Below are positions 42,615-51,035 of a stretch of 64,000 nt of DNA, one piece after another. The notes beneath the pieces were generated by a model. That model was not told the DNA's origin. It was given only the letters and a program-made list of their open reading frames with translations, and searched no databases. A program made the position numbers and the translations under genes. Location of the stretch: contig NZ_DIGV01000051.1 of assembly GCF_002419815.1 (NCBI RefSeq), positions 1-64,000 of the forward strand. Reading direction: 5' to 3'. Origin of the DNA: Brevundimonas sp. UBA5713 (GTDB lineage: Bacteria; Pseudomonadota; Alphaproteobacteria; Caulobacterales; Caulobacteraceae). The first letter of the stretch is position 1, and every line of letters begins with the position of its first letter.

Positions 42615-43150
42615 GCGGCGATATCGCCGACCAGTTTGGCCAGTTCGGCCTTGTCCTGAATGGCGGTCGCGCCCTTGGCTGAGAAGATCGCGCCTTCACC
42701 GGCCACGTTTTGCCCCGACACATCGGCCCCCATGGCAACAGCGTCGCCAAAGCCGATGACCGGCAGGCCGTTGTTGCGTGCCAGTTCGATCAGGTCGCGG
42801 GTGTTCTTGGCACCGGTTTCACCATCGGCACCACCGGGAACCACCAGACCCTTGACGCGGCCCGAGGCGATATCGTCTGCGGTGGCGGTGGCCATGACGG
42901 TAACGCCACCCACTGTCAGGCTGCCTTCACCGGTCGAGATCGGGGCCAGTGACACACCTTGCATGCGCAGCGCCGTTTCGACGTCCCCCATCGATCCAAA
43001 ATCCATGCCTTTACGCATGACCAGACCCATACGAACGCGGGTCGGCATCGGGCGGTTCATCGGACGGCGGCCGCGCGGGCCGGACGAAGCTTTTTGCTGT
43101 GCGTACAATTTGTATCCTTTGAGCAGTTTAAAAATATAGGCGCGCAACAT
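42611..43150 (-). CDS. DJ-1/PfpI-like protein without the catalytic cysteine
   Basis: The 179-residue product has a basic N-terminal part (about residues 1-45, with RGRRPMNRP) and a C-terminal DJ-1/PfpI-like core: VKGLVVPGGADG followed by LIELARNNGLPVIGFGDAVAMGA. In active DJ-1/PfpI proteins the elbow after the LPVI strand carries Cys-His; here it is Gly-Phe-Gly-Asp, so protease or deglycase chemistry is not expected. The start is uncertain: the ATG at 43150 (MLRAYIFKLLKGYK) is taken, but a TTG after AAAGGA near 43107 and an ATG at 43060 are alternatives. Confidence 0.7.
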   Translation of the reverse strand: MLRAYIFKLLKGYKLYAQQKASSGPRGRRPMNRPMPTRVRMGLVMRKGMDFGSMGDVETALRMQGVSLAPISTGEGSLTVGGVTVMATATADDIASGRVKGLVVPGGADGETGAKNTRDLIELARNNGLPVIGFGDAVAMGADVSGQNVAGEGAIFSAKGATAIQDKAELAKLVGDIAA

Positions 43151-43418
43151 TTGAGAAAATGCAGAAACGCACCGCGAAAGGACTTGGAAACGCAAAAGCA
43201 CCGAAGGCCTTCGCCATTCGGTCTTTAAATCCAGACTTCCAAGAGATGACTTTTGATATAGTCCACTGACCGCTCAGGTCAATGCGATAGCGCAAAACGT
43301 GATCTCATACGCAAGATCGAAATATTTTGACAAAACACAGTGATAAACTGTGCCCTTGTCAGGCCCTTGGCCGTGATCCTACACAGCCTGCAACCGCTGC
43401 ATTCCCTGAGACGACTTC
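43151..43418. other. Gap between DJ-1-like and pseudouridine synthase genes
   Basis: About 268 bases, AT-richer than its neighbours, holding the divergent start regions of both genes. I find no RNA gene or convincing regulatory dyad in it. Confidence 0.5.
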
Positions 43419-44186
43419 ATGGCCTTTACCCGCACCTATGATGGCGACGAGCCCGTCCGCATCAACAAATGGCTGGGCCAATCGGGCGTCTGCTCGCGCC
43501 GCGAAGCGGAAGGCCTGATCGCTGACGGTTTGGTCAGCATCGACGGCGAAGTCGTGCGCGATGCCGGTCGAAAGATTGAAAAAGGCCAGACGCTGACGCT
43601 CAATCAGGGCGGCGAGGAAGCGCTGGCCTCCGGCTTCACCATCCTGCTGCACAAGCCCATCGGCTATGTCTCGGGCCAGCCTGAGCCCGGCAAGATCCCC
43701 GCCGTTCGCCTGCTTTCGTTCAAGAACCGCGCCGATGACGGCTATATCCCGCGCCGCGATGAATCCTTGCCGCCGATCGGACGTCTCGACGAAGACTCTC
43801 GCGGGCTGTTGATGCTGTCGTCGGACGGGGTGGTGGCCAAGGCGGTGATCGGCCCGACGTCCGAACTCGATAAGGAATATCTGGTCCGCGTGGTCGGCAC
43901 GATCACCGAGAGCAAGCTGGGCAAGCTGCGTCACGGGCTGGAGCTGGACGGTCGCAAACTGCGCCCCGCCAAGGTCACCCTGATCCGTGGCCAGGACCTG
44001 AAATTCATCCTCAAGGAAGGCCGCAAACGCCAGATCCGCCGGATGTGCGAAATGGTCGGACTGGAAGTCGTGGACCTGTTCCGCACCCGCATCGGCCCGA
44101 TTCAGCTGGGGACCCTGCCCGAAGGCCAGTGGCGTCACATCACCCCTGAGGAACGTGACGCCCTGATCAAGGCCAGCGTCGGTTAG
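43419..44186 (+). CDS. RsuA-family pseudouridine synthase (RluF/RluB-like)
   Basis: The 255-residue protein has an S4 RNA-binding domain at about 13-60 (INKWLGQSGVCSRREAEGLI) and an RsuA-family catalytic core with GRLDEDSRGLLML, where Asp124 is the nucleophile. The C-terminal half has ILKEGRKRQIRRMCEMVG. RsuA-family enzymes modify single uridines in 16S (RsuA) or 23S (RluB/E/F) rRNA; RluF-type is my best guess. The stop (TAG) overlaps the stop of the convergent regulator gene (TTAG at 44183-44186). Confidence 0.88.
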   Translation: MAFTRTYDGDEPVRINKWLGQSGVCSRREAEGLIADGLVSIDGEVVRDAGRKIEKGQTLTLNQGGEEALASGFTILLHKPIGYVSGQPEPGKIPAVRLLSFKNRADDGYIPRRDESLPPIGRLDEDSRGLLMLSSDGVVAKAVIGPTSELDKEYLVRVVGTITESKLGKLRHGLELDGRKLRPAKVTLIRGQDLKFILKEGRKRQIRRMCEMVGLEVVDLFRTRIGPIQLGTLPEGQWRHITPEERDALIKASVG

Positions 44187-44485
44187 ACCGTCAGCTCGGC
44201 GGTGATTTTTACCAACCGCTCCAACTCGGCCACATGGGCTTTAAAGGCCTTTTTGCCCGCAGAGGTCATGGACAGCCATGTGCGCTGGCGCCCGTCCATG
44301 GCCGCCTTGCGCACGGACACATAGCCCGCCTCTTCCAGTGCCTTGACGTGTTTGGACAACACCGAGTCCGACACTTTGATGGCGTCGCGCACCACCGCGA
44401 ACTCAGCCTCGGCCGCCGACAGGATGGCGCATATCTGCAACCGCCCCGGCGCGTGGATCAAAGGATCAAACACCGGCGCGCTCAT
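44183..44485 (-). CDS. Winged-helix transcriptional regulator
   Basis: The 100-residue protein has a winged-helix core: LQICAILSAAEAEFAVVRDAI, then VSDSVLSKHVKALEEAGYVSV as recognition helix, and KAAMDGRQRTWLSMT as the wing. It is the short MarR/HTH_34 type that often pairs with a membrane protein. The start ATG at 44485 overlaps the upstream gene stop by 4 bases (ATGA), so it is coupled to the membrane protein. Three operator-like dyads precede that operon, so it probably represses itself. Confidence 0.85.
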   Translation of the reverse strand: MSAPVFDPLIHAPGRLQICAILSAAEAEFAVVRDAIKVSDSVLSKHVKALEEAGYVSVRKAAMDGRQRTWLSMTSAGKKAFKAHVAELERLVKITAELTV

Positions 44486-44949
44486 GTCAGATCCTTCACG
44501 TCCTTGCGGTACAGGTGCATCCACACACGCATGCCCACCATGCCCAGCGCCGCCGCGATTGCCCCGCACACCAGCGGTACCCAGATGATGCCCTCACCCC
44601 GGCCCAGCCACAGGCTCAGCCCCATCAAGCCGATCAGAAGCGCCGCCAAGCCTATGGCCGCCCAGCGGGCCCGCTTGGGCGAGTAGCCGTTTACCCAGAC
44701 GCCGGTTTCGGCCTGCCATCTGCGCATGATGATAATCAGTATGGCGATCGCTACGGCTGTACAGGCCATGCCGATAGCCGTGCCAAGCCCCTGCCCCATG
44801 ACCAGCAGTGCGCATGAGGCCGCATAGCCCACATCATACCACCATGGCCAATAATCCATCTTGCCCAGCGTCTGCTCGCGCGTGTCGCGAATGCTCTTCA
44901 GCGCGTCCATAGCGCCGGCATTATCCAGTTTGTCTTCTTCGCGGGTCAT
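44482..44949 (-). CDS. Membrane protein coupled to the winged-helix regulator
   Basis: The 155-residue protein has a charged N-terminal segment of about 35 residues and four hydrophobic segments in pairs (near 40-75 and 95-135), with WYDVGYAASCALLVMGQG and a Lys/Asp-rich C-terminus. It looks like a small inner-membrane protein. Small regulators of this type are often cotranscribed with such a protein of unknown function. It is the first gene of the operon, directly behind the triple operator. Confidence 0.75.
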   Translation of the reverse strand: MTREEDKLDNAGAMDALKSIRDTREQTLGKMDYWPWWYDVGYAASCALLVMGQGLGTAIGMACTAVAIAILIIIMRRWQAETGVWVNGYSPKRARWAAIGLAALLIGLMGLSLWLGRGEGIIWVPLVCGAIAAALGMVGMRVWMHLYRKDVKDLT

Positions 44950-44960
44950 CAGCTTCCCTC

Positions 44961-45027
44961 ACTTTCCATGATGGAAAGTATCACGACTTTCCAACTTGGC
45001 AAGTGATAAGTTTCCAATTCGGAAAGC
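44961..45027. promoter_or_regulatory. Triple operator in front of the membrane-protein/regulator operon
   Basis: Three dyads with TTTCC/GGAAA arms: a perfect 9-bp-arm palindrome ACTTTCCAT-G-ATGGAAAGT (44961-44979), ACTTTCCAA-C-TTGGCAAGT (44986-45004, one mismatch), and AGTTTCCAA-T-TCGGAAAGC (45009-45027). Centres are 25 and 23 bases apart. They lie directly upstream of the start at 44949 and are the probable binding sites of the winged-helix protein. Confidence 0.8.
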
Positions 45028-45042
45028 GATCAGTTTGACGCC

Positions 45043-46005
45043 TTAACCTCGGCTTTCGACGCGCGTCTTGATGACCTTCAGCACTGTCGAGTGGAAGTCG
45101 TTCAGGAAGATGCGACCCCACAGCTGGCAATAGGCATTGATCGGCGTGGCAATGCGATAGTGGGTGGTCAGCGTCAGACGCGAGCGACCGTCGGCCAGCG
45201 GCTCCAGCACATATTCACCGCGCGCCAGCTTCAGATAGCTGCTGTCCACGTCGATATGGGCTTCAACATGATCAGGGATCGAGTCCGGACCAAAGCGGAA
45301 ATCCCACGCCAGACGGCGGTTCTCGTCCCACTCGGTCACCACCTCCTGAAAGCGTACGCCGTCGGTCCATTGCAGTTGGCGCACAGCCCCGACACCCTGT
45401 CCTTCCATACGGGCATCCACGGGCTTGGGTACGCCGACAACATCGTGGCTAAAGGTGCGCTGGCGCTCAGGGGGCGCGATGTTTCTGATCTCGATGGTCT
45501 CGGCCCAGATGTCGGCGGGCGACGCGTCGATCTCGATCACCGAGGTGAACTGATCGTCCACCATCTCATAGGTAAAATAGGTCTCCAGCGGGGCCAGAAG
45601 CAACGGCAGCATGATCATCAACGGCGGCAACTTGCGCGTGCTTTGGTGACGCAACACCAGAACCGTGAGGGCCGATCCGATGATCGCCCCCATGAAAAAG
45701 AAGGGCGCGGCCATGGCGACGCAGATGCCGCCTTCCCGAAAGAAGATGACACTGAGCACCAGCAGCACCAGGATGACGATCACAATCCATTTGACGTGAA
45801 ACCGCAGGGGGCGCTCCCCCTTGGGATCGGCAATGGCCGAGAACACGCTGGCAGTCGCCATCGACATCAGGATCAGGCCCGACAGCAACCGCAAAGTGTC
45901 GCTGCCCAGCCATATCGACGCGTACAGGATCAGCGCATAGCCCACAGCCAACGCAAAGGCGGGCAGCAGCCTTTTCCACGACACCGAACTATCGAACGCG
46001 CGCAC
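45043..46005 (-). CDS. Membrane-anchored SRPBCC-type protein
   Basis: The 320-residue protein has four hydrophobic segments in the N-terminal 130 residues (AFALAVGYALILYASIWLG, LILMSMATASVFS, WIVIVILVLLVLSVIFF, FFFMGAIIGSALTVLVL) and then a soluble domain from about 150. That domain has the START/SRPBCC pattern: SVIEIDASPADIWAETIE at its first strand and helix, GVRFQEVVTEWDENRRLAWDF, and a C-terminal helix ending LKVIKTRV. Such domains bind lipids or other hydrophobic ligands. Function unknown. The start is GTG at 46005 after GGAGG. Confidence 0.8.
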   Translation of the reverse strand: MRAFDSSVSWKRLLPAFALAVGYALILYASIWLGSDTLRLLSGLILMSMATASVFSAIADPKGERPLRFHVKWIVIVILVLLVLSVIFFREGGICVAMAAPFFFMGAIIGSALTVLVLRHQSTRKLPPLMIMLPLLLAPLETYFTYEMVDDQFTSVIEIDASPADIWAETIEIRNIAPPERQRTFSHDVVGVPKPVDARMEGQGVGAVRQLQWTDGVRFQEVVTEWDENRRLAWDFRFGPDSIPDHVEAHIDVDSSYLKLARGEYVLEPLADGRSRLTLTTHYRIATPINAYCQLWGRIFLNDFHSTVLKVIKTRVESRG

Positions 46006-46066
46006 GCCACCTCCCGCACCAAAAACAGTGCAGGAAGCTCAACATAAATCCCGTTTAGTTAAAAGC

Positions 46067-46828
46067 TTAGCCGAGCGCCTTGAACCACTGCTCCAGCATC
46101 ACCGTCTCGGCACGCTGGCTGGCCGCGCGTTCGGCGGCCTCGGCATCGACGCCCCAGCGCTCTTCGGTAAAGGCTTCGTCCAGACGCGACAGGTCATAGG
46201 CCGTGGTGCCGTCCAGCGCGCCTTGCTGCAGGGCCAGACCCAGAATGGCCGAACCCAGCAGCGGCACCGCCATGGCCAGACCCGACAGCTGGAAGTGATC
46301 CAGCGACAGGGCCAAGGCCTTCACCTTGTCCAAAGAGGCCTGATCCTGCGGTTGGTGGACGATGCCCTGCACCGGCACCAGACGGATGCCATGCGTGTCT
46401 TCGGCCCATTTGCGCCACGCGCCCCACTCGCGCTCCTGACGCTCTATCAGGGATTGTGGTGCCTCGGCGAGGTAGCAGGTCAGGTCATTGCCCGCATAGG
46501 CGGTGATCTCGTCGGCCACGGCTTCTCTCACCTCGACCACGCGGTCGATGGCCGTCGAGGCCAGACGGGTGGCGGGCATGGTGCCCGGCTCCAGAAACTC
46601 GCCCTGCGCCGCCCATTCGTCGGCCACCATTTGCGCGGCAGCTTGGGTCGGCAAAACCAGTTTGCGATGCGCGGGCGTCTTAGGCGTACGACCATCCAGA
46701 ACCACGGCCCAGCCGCCCTCTCCTTCAGCGACGCCAGCCTCCTTCCAGAAGCGTTTGATACGCTCTTCGGATTCCTTGAAGCCCTTGCGGGCGGCGACGT
46801 TCGGGTCGAGCGGGGGGATGTGGCTCAT
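46067..46828 (-). CDS. ATP12 family F1-ATPase assembly chaperone
   Basis: The 253-residue protein matches ATP12 by order: KRFWKEAGVAEGEGGWAVVLDGRTPKTP-like start (here split), LVLPTQAAAQMVADEWAAQGE, TRLASTAIDRV, and CYLAEAPQSLIERQEREW. ATP12 binds the F1 alpha subunit during assembly. It is the last gene of the minus-strand run crcB-rluC-TPR/oxygenase-HAD-ATP12. The gap to the HAD gene is 18 bases. I recall crcB, rluC, HAD and ATP12 genes being neighbours in other alphaproteobacteria. Confidence 0.9.
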   Translation of the reverse strand: MSHIPPLDPNVAARKGFKESEERIKRFWKEAGVAEGEGGWAVVLDGRTPKTPAHRKLVLPTQAAAQMVADEWAAQGEFLEPGTMPATRLASTAIDRVVEVREAVADEITAYAGNDLTCYLAEAPQSLIERQEREWGAWRKWAEDTHGIRLVPVQGIVHQPQDQASLDKVKALALSLDHFQLSGLAMAVPLLGSAILGLALQQGALDGTTAYDLSRLDEAFTEERWGVDAEAAERAASQRAETVMLEQWFKALG

Positions 46829-46846
46829 AGGTCTAAACTCGGATTA

Positions 46847-47536
46847 TCAGGCCGCGAGGGCCACGGAGGCAAAGCGGTTCAGCGCCGCCTCCAGATCAGG
46901 AAAATCGGTGGCGACATGGGCAGCACCGGCGGCGATCTGTTCTTCCACTGTGTGGAAGCCCCAGCCCACGCCCTGCCCTGTCACCTTGGCGTTCATAGCC
47001 ATCAGCATATCGTGGCTGGTGTCGCCGATCATAACCGTACGCTGCGGCGTCGCGCCATTGCGATGCATGGCCGACAGCAGCATGGACGGATCAGGCTTGC
47101 CCGGACCATCCGATGCACAGTGCGCCGACAAGAACAGATCGCTCCATTCCGGACGGGCCAGATTGCGTGCCACGCCACGGCTGTTCTGCCCCGTCGCAAT
47201 GGCCAGCTTCCAGCCGTCCTTTTTCAGCAGGCGCAGGGTGTCCATCACCCCGTCATAAAGGGGTTCTTCGTGGCCCGCGTCATAGCGGTCGCGGAAACTC
47301 TTTTGGAACGCCGCCACAAACTCGGCCAGCTCCGCCATCGTCAACTGCGGCTCCAGCACGTGCAGCGCCTTATCCAGCGTCAGGCCGACGATCTGGCGCA
47401 CGCGATCATAGCTTGGCTCCGGCAGGCCAAGCACACGCGCGGCATCACAGGCCCCCGCGTGGATAGAGGCACGGCTGTCCACCAGCGTCCCGTCCACATC
47501 GAATACAGCCAGCGGGGCATCTGAAGCGGTCATCAT
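46847..47536 (-). CDS. HAD-IA hydrolase (phosphoglycolate phosphatase-like)
   Basis: The 229-residue protein has HAD motif I FDVDGTLVDS with the nucleophile aspartate, a cap-domain region with GLTLDKALHVLEPQ, motif II IATGQNSRGVA, motif III KPDPSML, and motif IV MIGDTSHDM. It is a phosphatase of the Gph group, probably cytosolic; the substrate is not certain. The start is at MMTASD (47536), 2 bases after the stop of the TPR gene; a TTG overlapping that stop is also possible. It is in the operon from crcB to the ATP12 gene. Confidence 0.88.
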   Translation of the reverse strand: MMTASDAPLAVFDVDGTLVDSRASIHAGACDAARVLGLPEPSYDRVRQIVGLTLDKALHVLEPQLTMAELAEFVAAFQKSFRDRYDAGHEEPLYDGVMDTLRLLKKDGWKLAIATGQNSRGVARNLARPEWSDLFLSAHCASDGPGKPDPSMLLSAMHRNGATPQRTVMIGDTSHDMLMAMNAKVTGQGVGWGFHTVEEQIAAGAAHVATDFPDLEAALNRFASVALAA

Positions 47537-47538
47537 AC

Positions 47539-49029
47539 TCAATCCGGCACGACATCAAAGGCGATGGTCAGGCGCGGCCTCGGGTCCTCGAAAGGGATCG
47601 TTCCGTGCCACATGCATGACGGGAACAGAACCAGCTTGCCCGGGGTCGGCTTTTCCAGTTTCAGCGGCTGTAGCGGATTGGCAAGGTGAAATGGTGGCAC
47701 GCCAAAGCCGATCCAGCCCTCATGGCCGCGATCCACCGCCTCTGGAATATCTATATAACAGGCCGACGACAGCCAGCCCTGCGGGTGGATGTGCTGTTCG
47801 TGGAAACCGCCCGACCCCAGCCGCACCGACCAGCACCCCGCAATACGATAGCCACCCGTGTGGCGACGGCGCAGCGGATCATTCCCCTGCCCCAGCGCGC
47901 TCAAATACTGGCGGATCGGCCCGTCGATGGCGGTGAAAAAGGCTTGGATAACCGGATCATCCACGCGACGCAGGTCCACCGGCGTCTGTGTGCCATGGCG
48001 CAGGCTCTGGCCGATGGGGTGGCGCACAAAGCTATGCTGGCGCTCCAGCGCAATCTTCAGATCGGCCAAATAGGCAGGCAGGTCGGCCCAGCCCTCTGGC
48101 GTGTCGATGTTGGCGGCACGGATCAGGGCGTCACCATTATCCAGCCCCAGCGGATCGGCGCGTCCCAACATTCGCAGGGCCGTCGCATGATAGGCCAGCA
48201 GGCTCTGGTCCTCAGGTGCGGCAGCAATCAGCTGCGGCAGGATTTCCAGCGCCTCGTTCGCGCGTCTGTTCACTAGCAGGCTTTGCGCCAGCATGGTCCA
48301 GGCGGCCAAATCCTGCCCGGCCATATCGACGGCCCGTTCGGCGTGTCGCAGGGCCAGCGCCGGATCGAACTTCAGCGCCAGATAGGTCGCCACCGTTTCG
48401 ACCGCCGCCGATTGGCCCGAGGCGTTCTTCGCGCGGTCGGTCAGGTCCCGCCAGTTCTCGCGCGGGTCCATGCCGACATATTCGTTGAAGGTGGCCAAAC
48501 CGCGCAAAAGCACCGGATTGGCCGGATGTTTGGCCAGAGCGTCCAGATGCGGCTGTCGGGCCTGATGGACTTCACCGCCGGTCAGCCAGATCATCTGCGC
48601 CAGTTCTGTTACCGCTTCGGCATAGTCACTACGGCGGGCGAGCACCTGCCGGAACCCCTCGATGGCTTCATCGAACCGCTGGAGCGCTTGCAGGGCGCGG
48701 GCCAGAACGATCCACGTTTCGGGGGCATCCCCGCCCAGAGCCATTGCCTGTTGGGCGTGGAAAAGCGCCTCTTCATTACGCCCCATGTCGCCCAGTGCAG
48801 AGGCCAGATTATGATGGGCGATGGCAGACTTGGGCTGGCTTGCCACCTGTTGGCGGCGGATGGCCGCCACGTCGTCGCGACGATCCAGCGCCTTCAGATA
48901 GGCTATGCGCATAGCCAGAAGTTCAGCCGCCTGCTCGGGCGGTGCGCTCTCGATCAGAGCCAAGGCCCCTTTAAGGTCACGCTGGGCGGCACGCTGCTGT
49001 GCCGCCTGCGCGCGCTGCTTAAGCGTCAT
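47539..49029 (-). CDS. TPR protein with C-terminal 2OG-Fe(II) oxygenase-like domain
   Basis: The 496-residue protein starts with about 300 residues of TPR-like helix pairs (AAQRDLKGALALIES, RNEEALFHAQQAMALG, and others). The C-terminal 160 residues contain GGFHEQHIHPQGWLSSACYIDIP and, later, GKLVLFPSCMWHGTIPFEDPRPRLTIAFDVVP, which match the HxH...H plus R pattern of a putative 2OG-Fe(II) oxygenase (the PF13759 type). It could hydroxylate a protein or other target recognised through the TPR region. The start is ATG at 49029; TTG at 49038 is possible. It sits between rluC and the HAD gene. Confidence 0.8.
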   Translation of the reverse strand: MTLKQRAQAAQQRAAQRDLKGALALIESAPPEQAAELLAMRIAYLKALDRRDDVAAIRRQQVASQPKSAIAHHNLASALGDMGRNEEALFHAQQAMALGGDAPETWIVLARALQALQRFDEAIEGFRQVLARRSDYAEAVTELAQMIWLTGGEVHQARQPHLDALAKHPANPVLLRGLATFNEYVGMDPRENWRDLTDRAKNASGQSAAVETVATYLALKFDPALALRHAERAVDMAGQDLAAWTMLAQSLLVNRRANEALEILPQLIAAAPEDQSLLAYHATALRMLGRADPLGLDNGDALIRAANIDTPEGWADLPAYLADLKIALERQHSFVRHPIGQSLRHGTQTPVDLRRVDDPVIQAFFTAIDGPIRQYLSALGQGNDPLRRRHTGGYRIAGCWSVRLGSGGFHEQHIHPQGWLSSACYIDIPEAVDRGHEGWIGFGVPPFHLANPLQPLKLEKPTPGKLVLFPSCMWHGTIPFEDPRPRLTIAFDVVPD

Positions 49030-49058
49030 CTCCCCCAAGAGACTTCTCCCTGTCCGCC

Positions 49059-50054
49059 CTAGCGGATGCGTTTGACGTTATGGAAAATGTCTTCGTCGGC
49101 TTCGTCTTCCGAGAAACCGAAGTGGGCAAATCCCGCCTTCATTTCCGGCGACAGCGGGGCTTCGACGATCAGCTTGCCGCCGCCGGGATGGTCCAGCTCG
49201 ATGCGCCGCGCGTGCAGTTGCAGCTTCAACGTACCCGACAATTCTTTGGACTGGTCGTTGCCGTATTTTGGATCGCCAAGGATCGGGTGACCAATGCCCG
49301 CCATGTGTGCGCGCAGCTGGTGCGTGCGGCCCGTAAACGGGCGCAGCGCCACCCATGCGGCGCGGTGCGCGGCGCGGCTGACAGTAGCATAGGCGGTCTC
49401 GGCGGTTTCCGCGCCGTGTTCCTTGGGGTCGGCGGGGCGCATGATTTCGAAGTCGTTGATACCCGACTTTTTCAACGCCATATCGATCTGGCCGGACGCC
49501 GGTTTCGGGTTGCCGATCACGATCGCCCAATAGGTCTTCTTGGCATGACGGCGGGCAAAGGCCCCTGCCAGACGCTTAGCCGCCTCAGGCCCCTTGCCCA
49601 GCAGCAGCACGCCCGAGGTGTCGCGGTCCAGACGGTGCACCAAACGCGGACGCTCCATCCCCTCACCCCACGCCGACAACAGCCGGTCAACGTGTTTGGT
49701 GGTCTTGGTGCCGCCTTGAACCGCCAGCCCCGCCGGCTTGTTGATGGCGATCACCATGTCATCTTCGTACAGCACCAGAGACTTGGCATAGGCCGCATCA
49801 CGATCGCTGATCTTGGGCTTTTCACCCGGCACGCGCTCGACCGGCTCGGGGATCGGCGGCACGCGCACAGCGGCACCGGCGGTCAGGCGCTCTTCAGGTT
49901 TGATGCGGCCACCGTCCACACGGATATTGCCCGCACGGCACATCTTCTGCACCTGAATGTGCGACAGGTGCGGCCAGCGGCGCTTGAACCAGCGGTCCAG
50001 ACGGATGCCGTCCTCAGCCTCTGCCACATACAGGATTTGAACTTCGCGGCTCAT
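49059..50054 (-). CDS. rluC: RluC/RluD-family pseudouridine synthase
   Basis: The 331-residue protein has an N-terminal S4 domain (IRLDRWFKRRWPHLSHIQVQKMC, in two parts) and the RluA-family core: HRLDRDTSGVLLLGK at 140-154, with Asp143 as nucleophile, and PFTGRTHQLRAH later. It converts uridines in the 23S rRNA; the RluC (955, 2504, 2580) assignment is by resemblance and operon position. It overlaps the crcB stop by 4 bases (ATGA) and precedes the TPR gene by 29 bases. Confidence 0.9.
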   Translation of the reverse strand: MSREVQILYVAEAEDGIRLDRWFKRRWPHLSHIQVQKMCRAGNIRVDGGRIKPEERLTAGAAVRVPPIPEPVERVPGEKPKISDRDAAYAKSLVLYEDDMVIAINKPAGLAVQGGTKTTKHVDRLLSAWGEGMERPRLVHRLDRDTSGVLLLGKGPEAAKRLAGAFARRHAKKTYWAIVIGNPKPASGQIDMALKKSGINDFEIMRPADPKEHGAETAETAYATVSRAAHRAAWVALRPFTGRTHQLRAHMAGIGHPILGDPKYGNDQSKELSGTLKLQLHARRIELDHPGGGKLIVEAPLSPEMKAGFAHFGFSEDEADEDIFHNVKRIR

Positions 50055-50437
50055 CCGAAAACCTTACGCATGATGGTCAGGCCGACAAAGGCGGCCACCA
50101 CCGAAAGAAAAACTGAAGCGAGCACATAAAGCGTGGCCGTGGCCATCTCGCGGCGCTCAAGCAAACTGACCACTTCCAGCGAAAACGCCGAAAAGGTCGT
50201 GAAGCCGCCCAATACCCCGACCACGACAAAAAGGCGAATGGCCTCTGACTGTGCTGCGCCGCGATAGGCGATCCATCCCGTCGCCAGCCCGATCAACAGG
50301 CCGCCCACGACATTGACCGCAAGCGTGCCCCACGGCCAGCTTCCTGCGCCGAACATCCGCGTGGCTGCCAGCCCCGTCGCATACCGCGCCACGGCCCCGA
50401 GAGCACCACCTGCCGCCACCATCAGAAACGGGTTCAT
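50051..50437 (-). CDS. crcB: Fluoride exporter CrcB
   Basis: The 128-residue protein has four hydrophobic segments and the Fluc motifs GGALGAVARYA near residue 9-19, WGTLAVNVVGGLLIG near 39, and GVLGGFTTFSAFSLE near 78-92, the conserved phenylalanine pair-containing segment. It is a dual-topology channel for fluoride in the inner membrane. The ATG at 50437 is taken from the family start MNPFL; an upstream extension exists. I see no fluoride riboswitch upstream. First gene of the operon. Confidence 0.94.
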   Translation of the reverse strand: MNPFLMVAAGGALGAVARYATGLAATRMFGAGSWPWGTLAVNVVGGLLIGLATGWIAYRGAAQSEAIRLFVVVGVLGGFTTFSAFSLEVVSLLERREMATATLYVLASVFLSVVAAFVGLTIMRKVFG

Positions 50438-50593
50438 AGGCAAACGGCATAAACGGTTACGCCCTCTTTGCGAAGCGATCACCACTCGCGTCGGACTTCT
50501 CGGCCACCTGACCAGCGCTTACGCTTTTGATCGCCCAAAAATTGCGTCATGCTTCCTTCTCGCCTTTAGCGCGAACCGAGAGGGGAAAGACAG

Positions 50594-51034
50594 ATGACTG
50601 GATGGTTTCTGGCCTCATTGCACCATGTCGTGTTTGTGGGGCTGATCGTCATGCTGGCCACACAGATGGCGTTGCTTAAAATAGACCCGGTACCCGTTCA
50701 GCGCATCGCGCGACTGGACATCGGCTATGGCGCAACCGCAGGCCTTATGGTGCTGGTCGGAGTCGCTCGCGTGATATGGGGCGAAAAGGGCTGGGCCTAT
50801 TATGCAGACAACCATCTCTTCTGGGGCAAGATGGGACTGTTTGCCCTGATCGCTATCGCCTCGATCCGTCCCACGCTCAGCTATTTGAAATGGCGCAAGG
50901 CGCAGCGGAAAGACGGCGCTTTTGTGCCGGAAACAAAGGACGTCCGCGCCGCCCGCACTCTGGTAGGCAACCAGATGATACTACTGGTGTTCGTGGTCAT
51001 CCTGGCCGCGGGCATGGCCCGCTGGCCTCTGTGA
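50594..51034 (+). CDS. DUF2214 family membrane protein
   Basis: The 146-residue protein has four hydrophobic segments and the typical DUF2214 pattern: LHHVVFVGLIVMLATQM at the start, YGATAGLMVLVGVARVIWGEKGW-type segment (here two parts), ADNHLFWGKMGLFALI and SIRPTLSYLKW. The family is of unknown function. GGGGA lies 7 bases before the ATG. It converges on the CC0125-type lipoprotein gene, with 1 base between the stops. Confidence 0.87.
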   Translation: MTGWFLASLHHVVFVGLIVMLATQMALLKIDPVPVQRIARLDIGYGATAGLMVLVGVARVIWGEKGWAYYADNHLFWGKMGLFALIAIASIRPTLSYLKWRKAQRKDGAFVPETKDVRAARTLVGNQMILLVFVVILAAGMARWPL

Positions 51035-51035
51035 C

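Noticed and set aside
50438..50593. Fluoride riboswitch before crcB
   Set aside because: I searched for the conserved GGNGATGG-type core and pseudoknot on the minus strand and found none.
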